From: AcAMD-5 sp044343935
GTDB taxonomy: Bacteria > Actinomycetota > Actinomycetes > S36-B12 > UBA5976
NCBI GenBank assembly: GCA_044343935.1
Contig: JBIJDU010000008.1
Coordinates: 1 to 57,049, forward strand
Direction: 5' to 3'
Length of the DNA stretch: 57,049 nt
Shown here: positions 40,789-49,828 of the stretch, one piece after another
Position numbering within the stretch: the first letter of the stretch is position 1
Layout: every line of letters begins with the position of its first letter
Translations under genes and position numbers: made by a program
The notes under the pieces: model-generated
Seen by the model: the letters and a program-made list of their open reading frames with translations, nothing else
Databases searched by the model: none
What the model was told of the DNA's origin: nothing

Positions 40789-41928
40789 CTAGGACCAAGC
40801 CTTCACATACTTATGAATTTCAGCATGCCAGGCGTCAACATCCTTACTATAGATTTCAGCAATTACCTGCTCATAGCTGCTGCGGCAGATCCCGCGATGA
40901 GCCGGACAATATTCACCATTTCCCGGCATCTTGCTCTCTAAGTAACGAAATGGAGCCAAAATGTCGCCGGTTTTAGCAACTAGATACTCGGAGGCTAAGA
41001 AGCCGCCAGAATACTCACAAAGACTTGGTGATTGATTAGTCATTAATAGATCGGTCATCGGGATGCTGCCACATTGCGGATTATTAAAATGCCGCAATGC
41101 CAAATTGCGTACGGTCGAATAGGGAAGATTGGCATATTTGGCATATGCCATTGCGCTATAGAGAATGGTTGGTCCTTCTCGTAACCATGCCGGATAGAAC
41201 TGTAACGCTTCGTGATTGTATTTTTCGCCATATATCTGTTGCCCAAAATGAGTTACTTCCCCAGCCGCAACACCGATTAGCCCATATTTATCCCACTCGT
41301 TTGGGTAGCGCTCTAAGAAACCATCTTTGGAATACCATTGCTGATAAGCGTCATAGAAAATAAAAATAGTAGATGGAATACAGTAGCCCGCCCCAACTAC
41401 GCTTTTTACGAACGCATCATCAAACTTAGCCCAGCAATTAATTGGCAGCTTTGGCCGCAGTGAGTCAAGATCCCACCAGACATACCATTCCAAGTCGCGG
41501 GTAATTGGGGCGCCGATGCCATCTAAAATTTGAGTTATTGCTGGCAAGATTGCCGTGGCATCTTCTGCCCATCTTTTCCCAGCTACTTTTGGATGAACCT
41601 CGGTAACCAACCAATTAGTTGCGGGTTTACCTTTTGCCCAGGCAGTTTCGGTGAACTTATCAATTAACTTGGCCTCTTCCGAAGTCGGGTTCCCAAAAAC
41701 ATCAACTAACTTGGTTGATTGATCAATCTGGCTAGTTGGCTGCTTTGCCGGTTTGGCCTGCCACTGCAATTTGCCTTTGGCCTTTATGCAAACCAAGCGT
41801 TTTCCGGATATCTGTTTCACACTACCTGGTTGGGTACATTTGCCACCCACACTTACTGCAGCAGTCGCTGCTTGCGGCAATCCAGTGAGCAACAAACCAA
41901 AGATGAGTAAACAGATTCGAAGTCGCAT
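40789..41928 (-). CDS. Secreted gluzincin-like protein with degenerate zinc motif and Cys-pair module
   Basis: This 379-residue protein has a signal peptide (about 1-24, ending ATAA), a Cys-pair module (GGKCTQPGS..RLVCIKAKGKLQWQ) and a helical domain. The latter includes GEVTHFGQQ (223-231) and, about 25 residues on, PAWLREGPT, the layout of gluzincin peptidases (HExxH ... WxxEG). The first zinc ligand His is Gly223, so catalysis is doubtful. Six further cysteines may form disulphides. The ATG at 41928 begins the signal peptide. It may be a binding or scavenging protein derived from a peptidase. Confidence 0.6.
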   Translation of the reverse strand: MRLRICLLIFGLLLTGLPQAATAAVSVGGKCTQPGSVKQISGKRLVCIKAKGKLQWQAKPAKQPTSQIDQSTKLVDVFGNPTSEEAKLIDKFTETAWAKGKPATNWLVTEVHPKVAGKRWAEDATAILPAITQILDGIGAPITRDLEWYVWWDLDSLRPKLPINCWAKFDDAFVKSVVGAGYCIPSTIFIFYDAYQQWYSKDGFLERYPNEWDKYGLIGVAAGEVTHFGQQIYGEKYNHEALQFYPAWLREGPTILYSAMAYAKYANLPYSTVRNLALRHFNNPQCGSIPMTDLLMTNQSPSLCEYSGGFLASEYLVAKTGDILAPFRYLESKMPGNGEYCPAHRGICRSSYEQVIAEIYSKDVDAWHAEIHKYVKAWS

Positions 41929-41994
41929 AACGACAAGCCTAAAGAGTTCGGCCCCAGGTATCAATATCTATTGCGAATCAAGTTATTCGCGGGC

Positions 41995-43953
41995 TCAATT
42001 CCCTGCTTGCAAGATGGCAGTTTCTACCTGCTGACCTGCAGAATTAATTGCAATCGCTTTAAATTGCAACTGAGTGAGGCCAACAGGCGGCAACCAATAC
42101 TGGTTAAACGGCGCAGTTTGGTCTACTCCCATTAATTGCCATTGACCTGACGTGCCGGTTCGGTAATAAAATTTCAACTCGGCCAAGTCTTGAGTTTGAA
42201 TTGAAGCTGCTAATTTGAAATATCCAGTTCCCAGATCTTTTTCGTAAGTCAGCGAGCCCAGTTTTACTTCTGGTAGATTCAATTTACTGGTTGCTTTTAA
42301 TACAACTGTGCTTATTGCCGGAATGGTAAAGGTAAGTTGATTTCCTACCACTTTTGAATTTGTTTTGGCATAAATACTTACCCAATTGGAGTTAGTGGTG
42401 CTGGTATTTATGGTGACAGTCCTAGATTTTTTCGAATTATTGAAGCCTACCAGATATTCAATATTTTCGTTGGCCTCGCGCTTAGAGAATACACTCACGT
42501 TTTTGTCTGCTAACCGAAGTTGAAGTTGGTGATTACCAAGACCTGGGTACTTAGTCCGCAATTGACTCAATTTAGTTAGGTGCTTGACTAATGGATGCTT
42601 AGCGCTAATTTTAAACGAATCGCTATTGCCAATTTTCTTACTTCCGATTCTAGGTTCAGTTTTCCAAAAGGGAACTTGAGTTTTAAACATGTCTTGCCGA
42701 GCAAGTTGATCTCGACCTGATTCCGTGCCAGTCATCCCAACTTCATCACCGTAATAAACCGTAGGAATTCCTCTAGTTAAATAGAGCAGATCATGCGCGA
42801 GCTTCACTCGCTTAAGCGCTTCGCTATCTGATTGATATCTTGCGGTATAGAGCAGATGCCCAACTCGACCCATATCGTGATTACCTAAAAAGGTGACCAG
42901 ATTGTTGGCAGATGTGGTTGCGCTGTTGTAGTAATCATCAGCGAGAAATAATCGCTCTAATACATCGCCATCTTCTAGGCCCGCAGCAAATTGAATTGCC
43001 GCTTGTTGAAATGGAAAATCAAGTGCGGTGGGTAAACTTTCTTCGCGGATATAGCGCATCAAATTAACTGGATTGGTATCCCAGACTTCACCAAAAATAG
43101 TGAAGTTATCAATACCGGCTTGGGTTGCGCGATTAAGAATTAATGGATTCCAATTAGCAAAGAACTGCTCATCGACATGCTTTGCGGTATCAACGCGAAA
43201 TCCAGCTAACCCATAATTCGCTAACCAATCGCCATAAACTTGACCCCAGCCGGCATACACCTCTGGGTTCTCCGTTGCTAGATCATCAAGTGTGAAGAAA
43301 TCTCCAAATCTGTCGCAATCGACATCAGCAAAACAGTTACCAATTGGTCCCACATTGTGGTAATTGGATAACTTATTTAACCATGCCGGTGATTTTGCAG
43401 TTTCTAACCCAAAGGGGAGATATGGCTGCTTATCGCTGTATGCGATGACATCACCAGTGTGGTTAGTCACCACATCTAAGATAACTTTTAAACCTAATTT
43501 CTTAGCGCAATCCGTCAGTGCTTTAAATTCCGCTTTAGTTCCTAAGTGTGGATCTGTGTTATCAAACTTTGCTCCCCAATAGCCGTGATAGCCAGCACCA
43601 GCTCTAGTGGCATTGGTTTGCTCAACAATTGGGGTTAACCAAACTGCCGTAAAGCCCAAAGATTTAATTCGGGCAAGTCCGTTATCCCCTGGCGCACAAC
43701 TGCCAGTTAACCCGGCAAAATCACCGCCATGGAAAAATGCAGTTGAGCTAGGTAAATATCCGCCAGTTGGGTCAGCACCAACCCCACCAGCTAGATCATT
43801 TTTTGGATTGCCGTTTAGATAGCGATCAATGAAAACAAAATAAATTAAATCATTGGCTAACCCAACTCTGGGGTTAATTTCTTGGGTATCTGCGGCTGCT
43901 GGCAATAACAGCGCAAGACCAGCAGTAATGCTTATTGCTAATAATCGCTTCAA
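41995..43953 (-). CDS. Secreted alpha-amylase (GH13)
   Basis: This 652-residue exported glycosidase has a signal peptide (about 1-21). The GH13 barrel contains conserved regions DVVTNH, GFRVDTAKHV (nucleophile Asp255), FGEVWD (acid/base Glu289) and FLGNHD (Asp360), followed by a beta-domain and an Ig-like C-terminal region. It would cleave starch or glycogen outside the cell to maltodextrins. Only 1 nt separates its start from the malG stop, so enzyme and transporter genes form one transcription unit. Confidence 0.93.
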   Translation of the reverse strand: MKRLLAISITAGLALLLPAAADTQEINPRVGLANDLIYFVFIDRYLNGNPKNDLAGGVGADPTGGYLPSSTAFFHGGDFAGLTGSCAPGDNGLARIKSLGFTAVWLTPIVEQTNATRAGAGYHGYWGAKFDNTDPHLGTKAEFKALTDCAKKLGLKVILDVVTNHTGDVIAYSDKQPYLPFGLETAKSPAWLNKLSNYHNVGPIGNCFADVDCDRFGDFFTLDDLATENPEVYAGWGQVYGDWLANYGLAGFRVDTAKHVDEQFFANWNPLILNRATQAGIDNFTIFGEVWDTNPVNLMRYIREESLPTALDFPFQQAAIQFAAGLEDGDVLERLFLADDYYNSATTSANNLVTFLGNHDMGRVGHLLYTARYQSDSEALKRVKLAHDLLYLTRGIPTVYYGDEVGMTGTESGRDQLARQDMFKTQVPFWKTEPRIGSKKIGNSDSFKISAKHPLVKHLTKLSQLRTKYPGLGNHQLQLRLADKNVSVFSKREANENIEYLVGFNNSKKSRTVTINTSTTNSNWVSIYAKTNSKVVGNQLTFTIPAISTVVLKATSKLNLPEVKLGSLTYEKDLGTGYFKLAASIQTQDLAELKFYYRTGTSGQWQLMGVDQTAPFNQYWLPPVGLTQLQFKAIAINSAGQQVETAILQAGN

Positions 43954-43954
43954 C

Positions 43955-44803
43955 TTAACCCTTTGTGGAGCCAGCAGTTAGGCCGTTGATGATGTATTTC
44001 TGTAAGAACAAGAACAGCACCACAATTGGAATAGAGGCAATTAGCGATCCGGCCGCAAAAGGTCCCCAATTCTCGCCAAATTGACCACCAATAAATTGTT
44101 GCAATCCAACTGCCACAGTTCGACTCTCTAAATCAGCTAAGAACAACCTTGCCACAATAAATTCATTAAACGTGCCAATAAAGGTGAGCAGCGCCACTAC
44201 CGCTAATACTGGGGATGCTAACGGTAAGAAGATGAGCCAGAAGGTTTGCATTGGGCTTGCGCCGTCAACTTTGGCCGCTTCATCTAATTCAACTGGAATA
44301 GAATCCACAAAGCCCTTTAGCAGCCAGATGTTTACTCCCATCGCGCCACCTAAGTAAATCAATAGCAAACCGCCTTTGCTTCCAAGTCCGAGCGCTGGGG
44401 CGAAGGTATCGATTCGCTCCATAATCACATAGATAGCAGATAGCGCCAATATCGCAGGGAACATCTGCACTAACAACAACGCCTGCAGGCCCAATTTCTT
44501 GCCACGAAACTTAAGTCGGGAAAAGGCAAATGCCGAGGCTGAGCCAATGGTGACTGAAATGATTGAAGTGGCAGCCGATACTAATAACGTATTTTGCATC
44601 CAGGTCAAAAATGGAATAGATGGATCAGTAAATAGCGCTTTGTAGTTAGCTAGACTCAAATTAGTTGGTAAGAATGACTCCACCCGCAGTGACCCAGTTG
44701 GGTTAAAAGAACTAAGAATTACTAAATAAATTGGAAAAAGTGAAAATAATACCAATGTAATAGCATAGGCGTGGCGCCAGGAATGAATCAGGAAGTTTTT
44801 CAT
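43955..44803 (-). CDS. malG: Maltodextrin ABC transporter permease MalG
   Basis: This 282-residue permease has six membrane helices and the cytoplasmic EAA loop (VELDEAAKVDGASPMQTFWLIFLPL) that contacts the ATPase. The C-terminus GLTAGSTKG closely resembles the E. coli MalG tail GLTAGGVKG (from memory), a segment that enters the ATPase interface. The start overlaps the malF stop by 4 nt. No MalK/MsmK ATPase gene is present, so a shared ATPase elsewhere is expected. Confidence 0.93.
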   Translation of the reverse strand: MKNFLIHSWRHAYAITLVLFSLFPIYLVILSSFNPTGSLRVESFLPTNLSLANYKALFTDPSIPFLTWMQNTLLVSAATSIISVTIGSASAFAFSRLKFRGKKLGLQALLLVQMFPAILALSAIYVIMERIDTFAPALGLGSKGGLLLIYLGGAMGVNIWLLKGFVDSIPVELDEAAKVDGASPMQTFWLIFLPLASPVLAVVALLTFIGTFNEFIVARLFLADLESRTVAVGLQQFIGGQFGENWGPFAAGSLIASIPIVVLFLFLQKYIINGLTAGSTKG

Positions 44804-46356
44804 TTGCCAAATCCTTCCAACACCTTAGATCTTCTAATACCATATAGCGAGATCGAGGCCACCAGCGCAAAGATAATTACCGAGATGGCGCTAGCTAGAC
44901 CTAAGTCTTGAATATAAGAACCAAATGCAATTGAGTAGGTGTAAGAGATCAGGATGTCAGTTGCGCCGGCAATTTCGCCCGCCGTTTCATCTCTTGGCCC
45001 ACCGCCAGTTAATAGGTAAATCAAGTTAAAGTTATTAAAGTTGAACGCAAATGAGGCAATTAAGAGTGGGGTTAGGATCTGGAGCAGCAGCGGCAACGTG
45101 ATTTTGCTAAATATCTGCCGACCATTCGCGCCATCAATTGCGGCTGCCTCACTTAATTCAGTTGGAATTGCCTGCAGCGCACCGCTCGATACTAAATAAA
45201 AATACGGGAAACCCAGCCATAAGTTAACCAAAATAACCGCAAAGCGAGCGAAATTGGCATCTTCAAACCAAGCAATCTCTAACCCAAAGAGCTGATTGAT
45301 CGCGCCATAATCTTTATTGAAAATACCACCCCAGATCAAAATGCTGATCAAACTTGGAATGGCATAGGGCAATATCAAAATCGAGCGATAAATTCGCTTA
45401 CCAAAAATGGGTTTATCAAGCACCAGCGCTAACAGCAGCCCTACTGCAAACGTAGTAACAACCGTAAGCGCAGCAAAAATAACGGTCCAAATAAATACCG
45501 CAATAAATGGGCCGCGAACTCGATCATCCGTAATTAATTTCGCATAATGTTCAAAGAAAATCGGATGACGCCAACCTGGCTCTAATATCGCTTCAGAATC
45601 TGAATCTAACGCGTAATTACCATTGCCATTATCAACATAGATTTCTCCGGTATATTGGTTACGGAATTGATCTGCCGCTTGGTCATAGATTAAAACTTGC
45701 TGCGCCAGCACACCAACATCAAAGCCCTCCGCCACAATGAAGGCATCGCCATCAAAATAAAATCTAGTTTCAGCTAACTCACTATCAATATTTGATAGCC
45801 GGGAAGCAGCAATCTTTTTAAAGCCAGGGGCCGAATTTGCTACCTCAAAATCAGTTAGCGTCACCTGGTCTGGGGTTAACTCAATTAGCTCAGTTGTAGT
45901 AGCGAGAAAGTACTTACCTTGTTCAAAATCGGTTAACAGTGCGGCAAGTTCGCCGCTATCAGTTCGCCCCAGCACCATGTCATAAGAAATGCCCGCTTCA
46001 GTTTGCTCAACGCCGGCGAGTTTTAGCCGCTCAATTGCCTGCTCTTTACTGATGTAGTTACCAGTTCGATATTCATAAGTAGACATCGTCAACGTATAGA
46101 GAATTGGCGTGACCACAAAAGCAATTAACATCACCATGCCGGGGAACAAAAACTTAAACTGCTGGAATCGAGCCGAGAAATAAATGTAATTAGCGAGCAC
46201 CAACACCAACACCAAGAACACCATCATCGCGTTTTGTTCTGCCGCAAATGCTTGGGTGGCTAGTAGCACCAAAATGGCGTTAGTTAATAGCAGCGTTACT
46301 ACTTTCGCGGCAAATGCAACTGGCCCGCGAAACCGTAGTAAGTACTGGTAGAACAT
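44800..46356 (-). CDS. malF: Maltodextrin ABC transporter permease MalF (long, with outside P2-like domain)
   Basis: This 518-residue permease is about as long as E. coli MalF (514) and longer than typical Gram-positive MalF (~430). Extra N-terminal helices (about 12-100) are followed by a large extracytoplasmic insert (about 105-275), then the core permease helices. The EAA loop is AIPTELSEAAAIDGANGRQIF and SFAFNFNNFNLIYLLTGGGP is near-identical to the enterobacterial sequence as I recall it. The insert corresponds in place to the P2 loop that holds MalE. A hairpin lies between it and malE. Confidence 0.92.
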   Translation of the reverse strand: MFYQYLLRFRGPVAFAAKVVTLLLTNAILVLLATQAFAAEQNAMMVFLVLVLVLANYIYFSARFQQFKFLFPGMVMLIAFVVTPILYTLTMSTYEYRTGNYISKEQAIERLKLAGVEQTEAGISYDMVLGRTDSGELAALLTDFEQGKYFLATTTELIELTPDQVTLTDFEVANSAPGFKKIAASRLSNIDSELAETRFYFDGDAFIVAEGFDVGVLAQQVLIYDQAADQFRNQYTGEIYVDNGNGNYALDSDSEAILEPGWRHPIFFEHYAKLITDDRVRGPFIAVFIWTVIFAALTVVTTFAVGLLLALVLDKPIFGKRIYRSILILPYAIPSLISILIWGGIFNKDYGAINQLFGLEIAWFEDANFARFAVILVNLWLGFPYFYLVSSGALQAIPTELSEAAAIDGANGRQIFSKITLPLLLQILTPLLIASFAFNFNNFNLIYLLTGGGPRDETAGEIAGATDILISYTYSIAFGSYIQDLGLASAISVIIFALVASISLYGIRRSKVLEGFGK

Positions 46357-46378
46357 CTAATTCCTTTAGTTAATAAGA

Positions 46379-46417
46379 AATATGGGAAGCACCTAGATTC
46401 TAGGTGCTTCCCATATT
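46379..46417 (-). terminator. Intercistronic hairpin between malE and malF
   Basis: A near-perfect palindrome (ATATGGGAAGCACCTAGA / TCTAGGTGCTTCCCATAT), followed on the minus strand by TTCTTATT. It lies 18 nt after the malE stop and 22 nt before malF. It probably acts as a partial terminator or RNA-stability element, so that more MalE than MalFG is made. Confidence 0.75.
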
Positions 46418-46435
46418 AGAACCCGTTATAACGGA

Positions 46436-47689
46436 TTACAGATCCTTTGCTCCAGCATCTAGGTTCTTCTTTAGCAAGGTATGGAACTTGTCAACTTCAG
46501 TTGCGACGTCCTTACCAGCCAAGATGGCATCCCAGAAGTTGCCAGCAGCATCCCAGTAGCTTGAGCCACCGGCATTGCTACCAAGTACTGAACCAACTTC
46601 TGGCACGGTGTTGCCAGATAGTGCTTGGGCAAATGCCTTAGTCCAAAGACCAATCTGAGCCTTTGCCGCGCCCTTTTCAGCTGAGGCACGCTTTTCTAGC
46701 TGCTGATACTTCAACTGACCTTGGGTTGATCCAATAAAGCGAGTAATTAGTGACTTCGCACCAACTTCAACGCCATGAGCTTTCGCAGATGAGGTTAGGA
46801 AAGCAGCAGATACGCCACCTAGGAACTTACCTGATGTTCCGGCGGTAGGTCCTGGCACTGCCATTAGTGCTGGGCGAATTCTGGCAGTTTCATAAGTTGG
46901 GATCTCCCATTGACCAACAATGGCAAATGGCACTTTGCCAGCGGCGAACTGAGTCTTGCAAACGCCACCATTGATGTTCTTTAGGAAGCCATTTGATTTG
47001 CCTGACGAATCTAACAAGAAGCGCTTAATGTTAGCGGTAAGGGTGGCTTTATCAAACGGATTGGACTTGTCAATTTGTCCATTCTTGAATTGATAAGCAC
47101 CACCACCAAGGGCAGAGAACAAACCATGTCCAGCCCAAGCGATACCACCGTCAGTAATACACATACCAAAGTCATATTTAGACTTATTAGCAGTGTAGAA
47201 ATCAACCATGTCACCAAACGTGGCAGGCTTGCTCTTTACTAGTGCTGGGTTATAAGCAAGTGCTGGTGCGTTGATATCTAGTGGTACACCATAAAGCTTG
47301 CCATCGCGTGAAAGTAGATCTAGATCTGATTTTGAATAACGTGCCTTGAATGAACCAGGAACTGAGATTGGTGCGAATTTACCATTCTTCACATTCGAGG
47401 CGGTCCAGTCACTAGCACCATAAACGATGTCTGGGCCAGAACCAATGGTGGATTTATCAAAAGCATCTTTTAGCGCCGAAAAGCTGGAATAGGTAACAAC
47501 TTTTACCTTGTATCCGGCTACAGCACGTGGATTGGCTTTGAAAAGTGTGGTTAGTTTTGGACCACGGGTTTCATCCGCCCAAATCACAATCTCTTTAGAT
47601 GCTGCAGAAGCTGGTGCAACAATCAAGCCGGCTGTTAATGCCAAACCTGCTGTTACCGCCAACCCCTTAACAAATTTGTTTCCGAGCAT
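46436..47689 (-). CDS. malE: Maltodextrin-binding protein MalE (no lipobox)
   Basis: This 417-residue solute-binding protein has a classical signal peptide (about 1-29, ending APASA) and no cysteine near the cleavage site, so it is predicted to be released by signal peptidase I rather than lipid-anchored. The mature protein follows the MalE pattern (IVIWADETRGPKLTTLFKAN, GPDIVYGASDW, VPFAIVGQWEIP). The ATG at 47689 has GAAGGAG upstream. It is first in malE-malF-malG-amylase. Confidence 0.92.
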   Translation of the reverse strand: MLGNKFVKGLAVTAGLALTAGLIVAPASAASKEIVIWADETRGPKLTTLFKANPRAVAGYKVKVVTYSSFSALKDAFDKSTIGSGPDIVYGASDWTASNVKNGKFAPISVPGSFKARYSKSDLDLLSRDGKLYGVPLDINAPALAYNPALVKSKPATFGDMVDFYTANKSKYDFGMCITDGGIAWAGHGLFSALGGGAYQFKNGQIDKSNPFDKATLTANIKRFLLDSSGKSNGFLKNINGGVCKTQFAAGKVPFAIVGQWEIPTYETARIRPALMAVPGPTAGTSGKFLGGVSAAFLTSSAKAHGVEVGAKSLITRFIGSTQGQLKYQQLEKRASAEKGAAKAQIGLWTKAFAQALSGNTVPEVGSVLGSNAGGSSYWDAAGNFWDAILAGKDVATEVDKFHTLLKKNLDAGAKDL

Positions 47690-47714
47690 ATGCTCGCTCC
47701 TTCGCTGACAGAGG

Positions 47715-47731
47715 TATCGCTAAATGCGATA
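47715..47731. promoter_or_regulatory. Palindrome in the malE leader
   Basis: TATCGC-TAAAT-GCGATA, perfect 6-bp arms, lies 26-42 nt upstream of the malE start. It could be an operator or an RNA hairpin. Confidence 0.4.
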
Positions 47732-47820
47732 GGCGTAGTTTGGAGCAAGGATGTATGCGTGTGCAATAGTGGAACCATTAAAGTCTTGGGCAATTCCCTA
47801 AAAGTGCGGAAAACTCTAAA

Positions 47821-47859
47821 TTTACAGCGGTTTTCATGACTTTACATTTTGTTACATTT
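47821..47859. promoter_or_regulatory. Phased TTTACA repeats upstream of malE
   Basis: TTTACA occurs at 47821 and 47841 and (G)TTACA at 47851, i.e. 20 and 10 bp apart on one helical face. TTACATTT is exact at 47842 and 47852. Possible activator half-sites. Confidence 0.3.
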
Positions 47860-47906
47860 ACAAATTATTATTCATTCCCACCCGGACTGAATAACTTTGT
47901 CCTGAC

Positions 47907-49607
47907 CTAGGCAACGAGCCTGAGCCAAACTGCCGTATCTGCCGGCAGCTTTAGTTCATTCCCACCCACGCTTACCCCTGCATCGCTGGCAATAAGTAGC
48001 TCGGCAGCACCTGGCAGCGCAATTGTTAAATCATTCCCGCTTGGATTAACCGCAATAAAAATCTCACTTCGAGTAAATGCTAAGTACTGCGTTGAATCTT
48101 GATCTGCCCAAACCAGCGCACCATCACCTAATTGCGGTAATGATTTACGTAACTTAAGTGCGCTGCGATAAAAATTAAGAGACGAGTCAGCCGCCACTTC
48201 TTGCGCCGCTACCGATAACTGCCCCCAACTATCTGGCTGCGGCAACCAAGCGCGGTTGCCAGCGCTTTGGCTAAAGCCGTAATTTGTTGACAGATCAGTT
48301 GTCCATGGAATTGGCACTCGACAACCATCACGATAGCCATCTTCGCCGTTGGTTCTAAAAAATGCTGGATCTTCGCGGCGACCAGCCGGAATATTAGTAA
48401 CTTCAGGTAATCCCAACTCTTCGCCTTGATACAAATAACTACTACCGGGCAGACCTAACATAAACAGCGTTGCCGCGCGCGCAATTTTTTGACCAGCAAC
48501 TTCATCAATTGCTCGATCGCGCTTACCAGAATTAATCCTGCTACCCAAATCAGGTGCTAATCGAGTGCGATGACGCACCACATCATGATTGCTCAGCACC
48601 CAAGTGGTTGGCGCACCATAAATGGCTGCTGTGGAAATAGATTCCATAATGGCATTGCGCTGTTTTACCGCATCCCAACCAGCACCAAAATAGGTGAAGT
48701 TAAACGCAGTATGCAGCTCATCTTTTCTGATGTATTGCGCCATTCGATTTGGGTCATTAACCCATGCTTCAGCACAAAACACTTTTGCTGGTGAATACTC
48801 ATCAGCAATTTTGCGCCAGGCCCGATAAATCTCATGCACTGCTGGTCGATCCCACTGCGGATATTCCGCTGGCGTATCAGATTGCACTCCGCCAACCATT
48901 TGGGTGTAAACGTCATTGTCGGGATAGCCCGCATCTTTTACCATGCCGTGCGCCACATCAATTCGAAAACCATCAACGCCCAGGTCAAACCAATATCGCA
49001 GAATCTGCTCAAACTCCGCTTTTACTTCCTGGTTCTCCCAATTTAGATCAGGTTGAGTGGAATCAAACAGATGTAAATACCAATAGCCAGGATGATTTGG
49101 AAATGGCGACCAAGCTGCGCCACCAAAGACACTGCGCCAATCGTTTGGTGGATTTTTCCCATCATCTTTCCCCTTGATGATGTGATACCTCGCCCACTGC
49201 GGTGAATTTGGTCCAGCCTTAAGGGCTGCTTGAAACCATTCGTGCTGATCTGAGGTGTGATTTGGCACTAAATCTAAAATTAATTTCATGTCGCGTTGAT
49301 GCAGCAACTGAGCCAACTTACTTACTTCTGATTTATCGCCAACTTCAGGTGAAATCTCATAGTAGTTAGCCACGTCATAACCGCCATCATTCCACGGCGT
49401 GGCATAGCAAGGGGTAATCCAAACTGCATCAATACCTAATTGCGCTAAGTAATCAACTTTGCTGCTAATACCAGCGAAGTCACCAATACCATCGCTGTTG
49501 CCATCGGCAAATGAGCGAGCATAAATTTGATACACCACGGCATCGCGCCACCATGGCCGTTGCGCCCGTGGGGCAAGATCTAAATTACCTAACGCTGCCA
49601 CTGTCAT
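47907..49607 (-). CDS. Alpha-glucosidase (GH13, oligo-1,6-/alpha-1,4-glucosidase type)
   Basis: This 566-residue cytoplasmic GH13 enzyme has DLVPNHTSDQH, GFRIDVAHGM (nucleophile Asp217), FCAEAWV (acid/base Glu280) and SNHDVVR (Asp342). The start WWRDAVVYQIYARSFADGNSDGIGD is typical of maltose- or isomaltose-cleaving glucosidases. No signal peptide is present, so it acts on imported oligosaccharides, delivering glucose to a kinase such as the ROK kinase at 30618. It is in the same direction as malE but separated from it by 217 nt. Confidence 0.93.
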   Translation of the reverse strand: MTVAALGNLDLAPRAQRPWWRDAVVYQIYARSFADGNSDGIGDFAGISSKVDYLAQLGIDAVWITPCYATPWNDGGYDVANYYEISPEVGDKSEVSKLAQLLHQRDMKLILDLVPNHTSDQHEWFQAALKAGPNSPQWARYHIIKGKDDGKNPPNDWRSVFGGAAWSPFPNHPGYWYLHLFDSTQPDLNWENQEVKAEFEQILRYWFDLGVDGFRIDVAHGMVKDAGYPDNDVYTQMVGGVQSDTPAEYPQWDRPAVHEIYRAWRKIADEYSPAKVFCAEAWVNDPNRMAQYIRKDELHTAFNFTYFGAGWDAVKQRNAIMESISTAAIYGAPTTWVLSNHDVVRHRTRLAPDLGSRINSGKRDRAIDEVAGQKIARAATLFMLGLPGSSYLYQGEELGLPEVTNIPAGRREDPAFFRTNGEDGYRDGCRVPIPWTTDLSTNYGFSQSAGNRAWLPQPDSWGQLSVAAQEVAADSSLNFYRSALKLRKSLPQLGDGALVWADQDSTQYLAFTRSEIFIAVNPSGNDLTIALPGAAELLIASDAGVSVGGNELKLPADTAVWLRLVA

Positions 49608-49711
49608 CCCTATCTTTATCGGACAAACCTACTCCTTAACCAGCGCAACCGAATTCGGGGAAATGAAGCGCTGACTTCAAATGGATGCCGCTTAACTTCA
49701 GTTACCTCAAG

Positions 49712-49727
49712 CGCAAACTAATTTGCG
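49712..49727. promoter_or_regulatory. LacI-like palindrome upstream of the alpha-glucosidase
   Basis: CGCAAA-CTAA-TTTGCG, perfect 6-bp arms, lies about 105 nt upstream of the glucosidase start in a 221-nt intergenic region. The sequence is like a LacI-family operator but without the usual central CG. Confidence 0.4.
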
Positions 49728-49828
49728 TTAGCACTTAGATTCGCTCCTAAATTTGGCAACAGCCAAACTCACACCCATCAGGCGCACAGAGTAATGGGAA
49801 CTGGGTAAAAAAGCATTTGCCAAGGTAT

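Noticed and set aside
47868..47894. TTATTCA/TGAATAA inverted repeat after the alpha-glucosidase as a terminator
   Set aside because: Only 7 AT-rich base pairs with a 13-nt loop and no clean T run; too weak to call.
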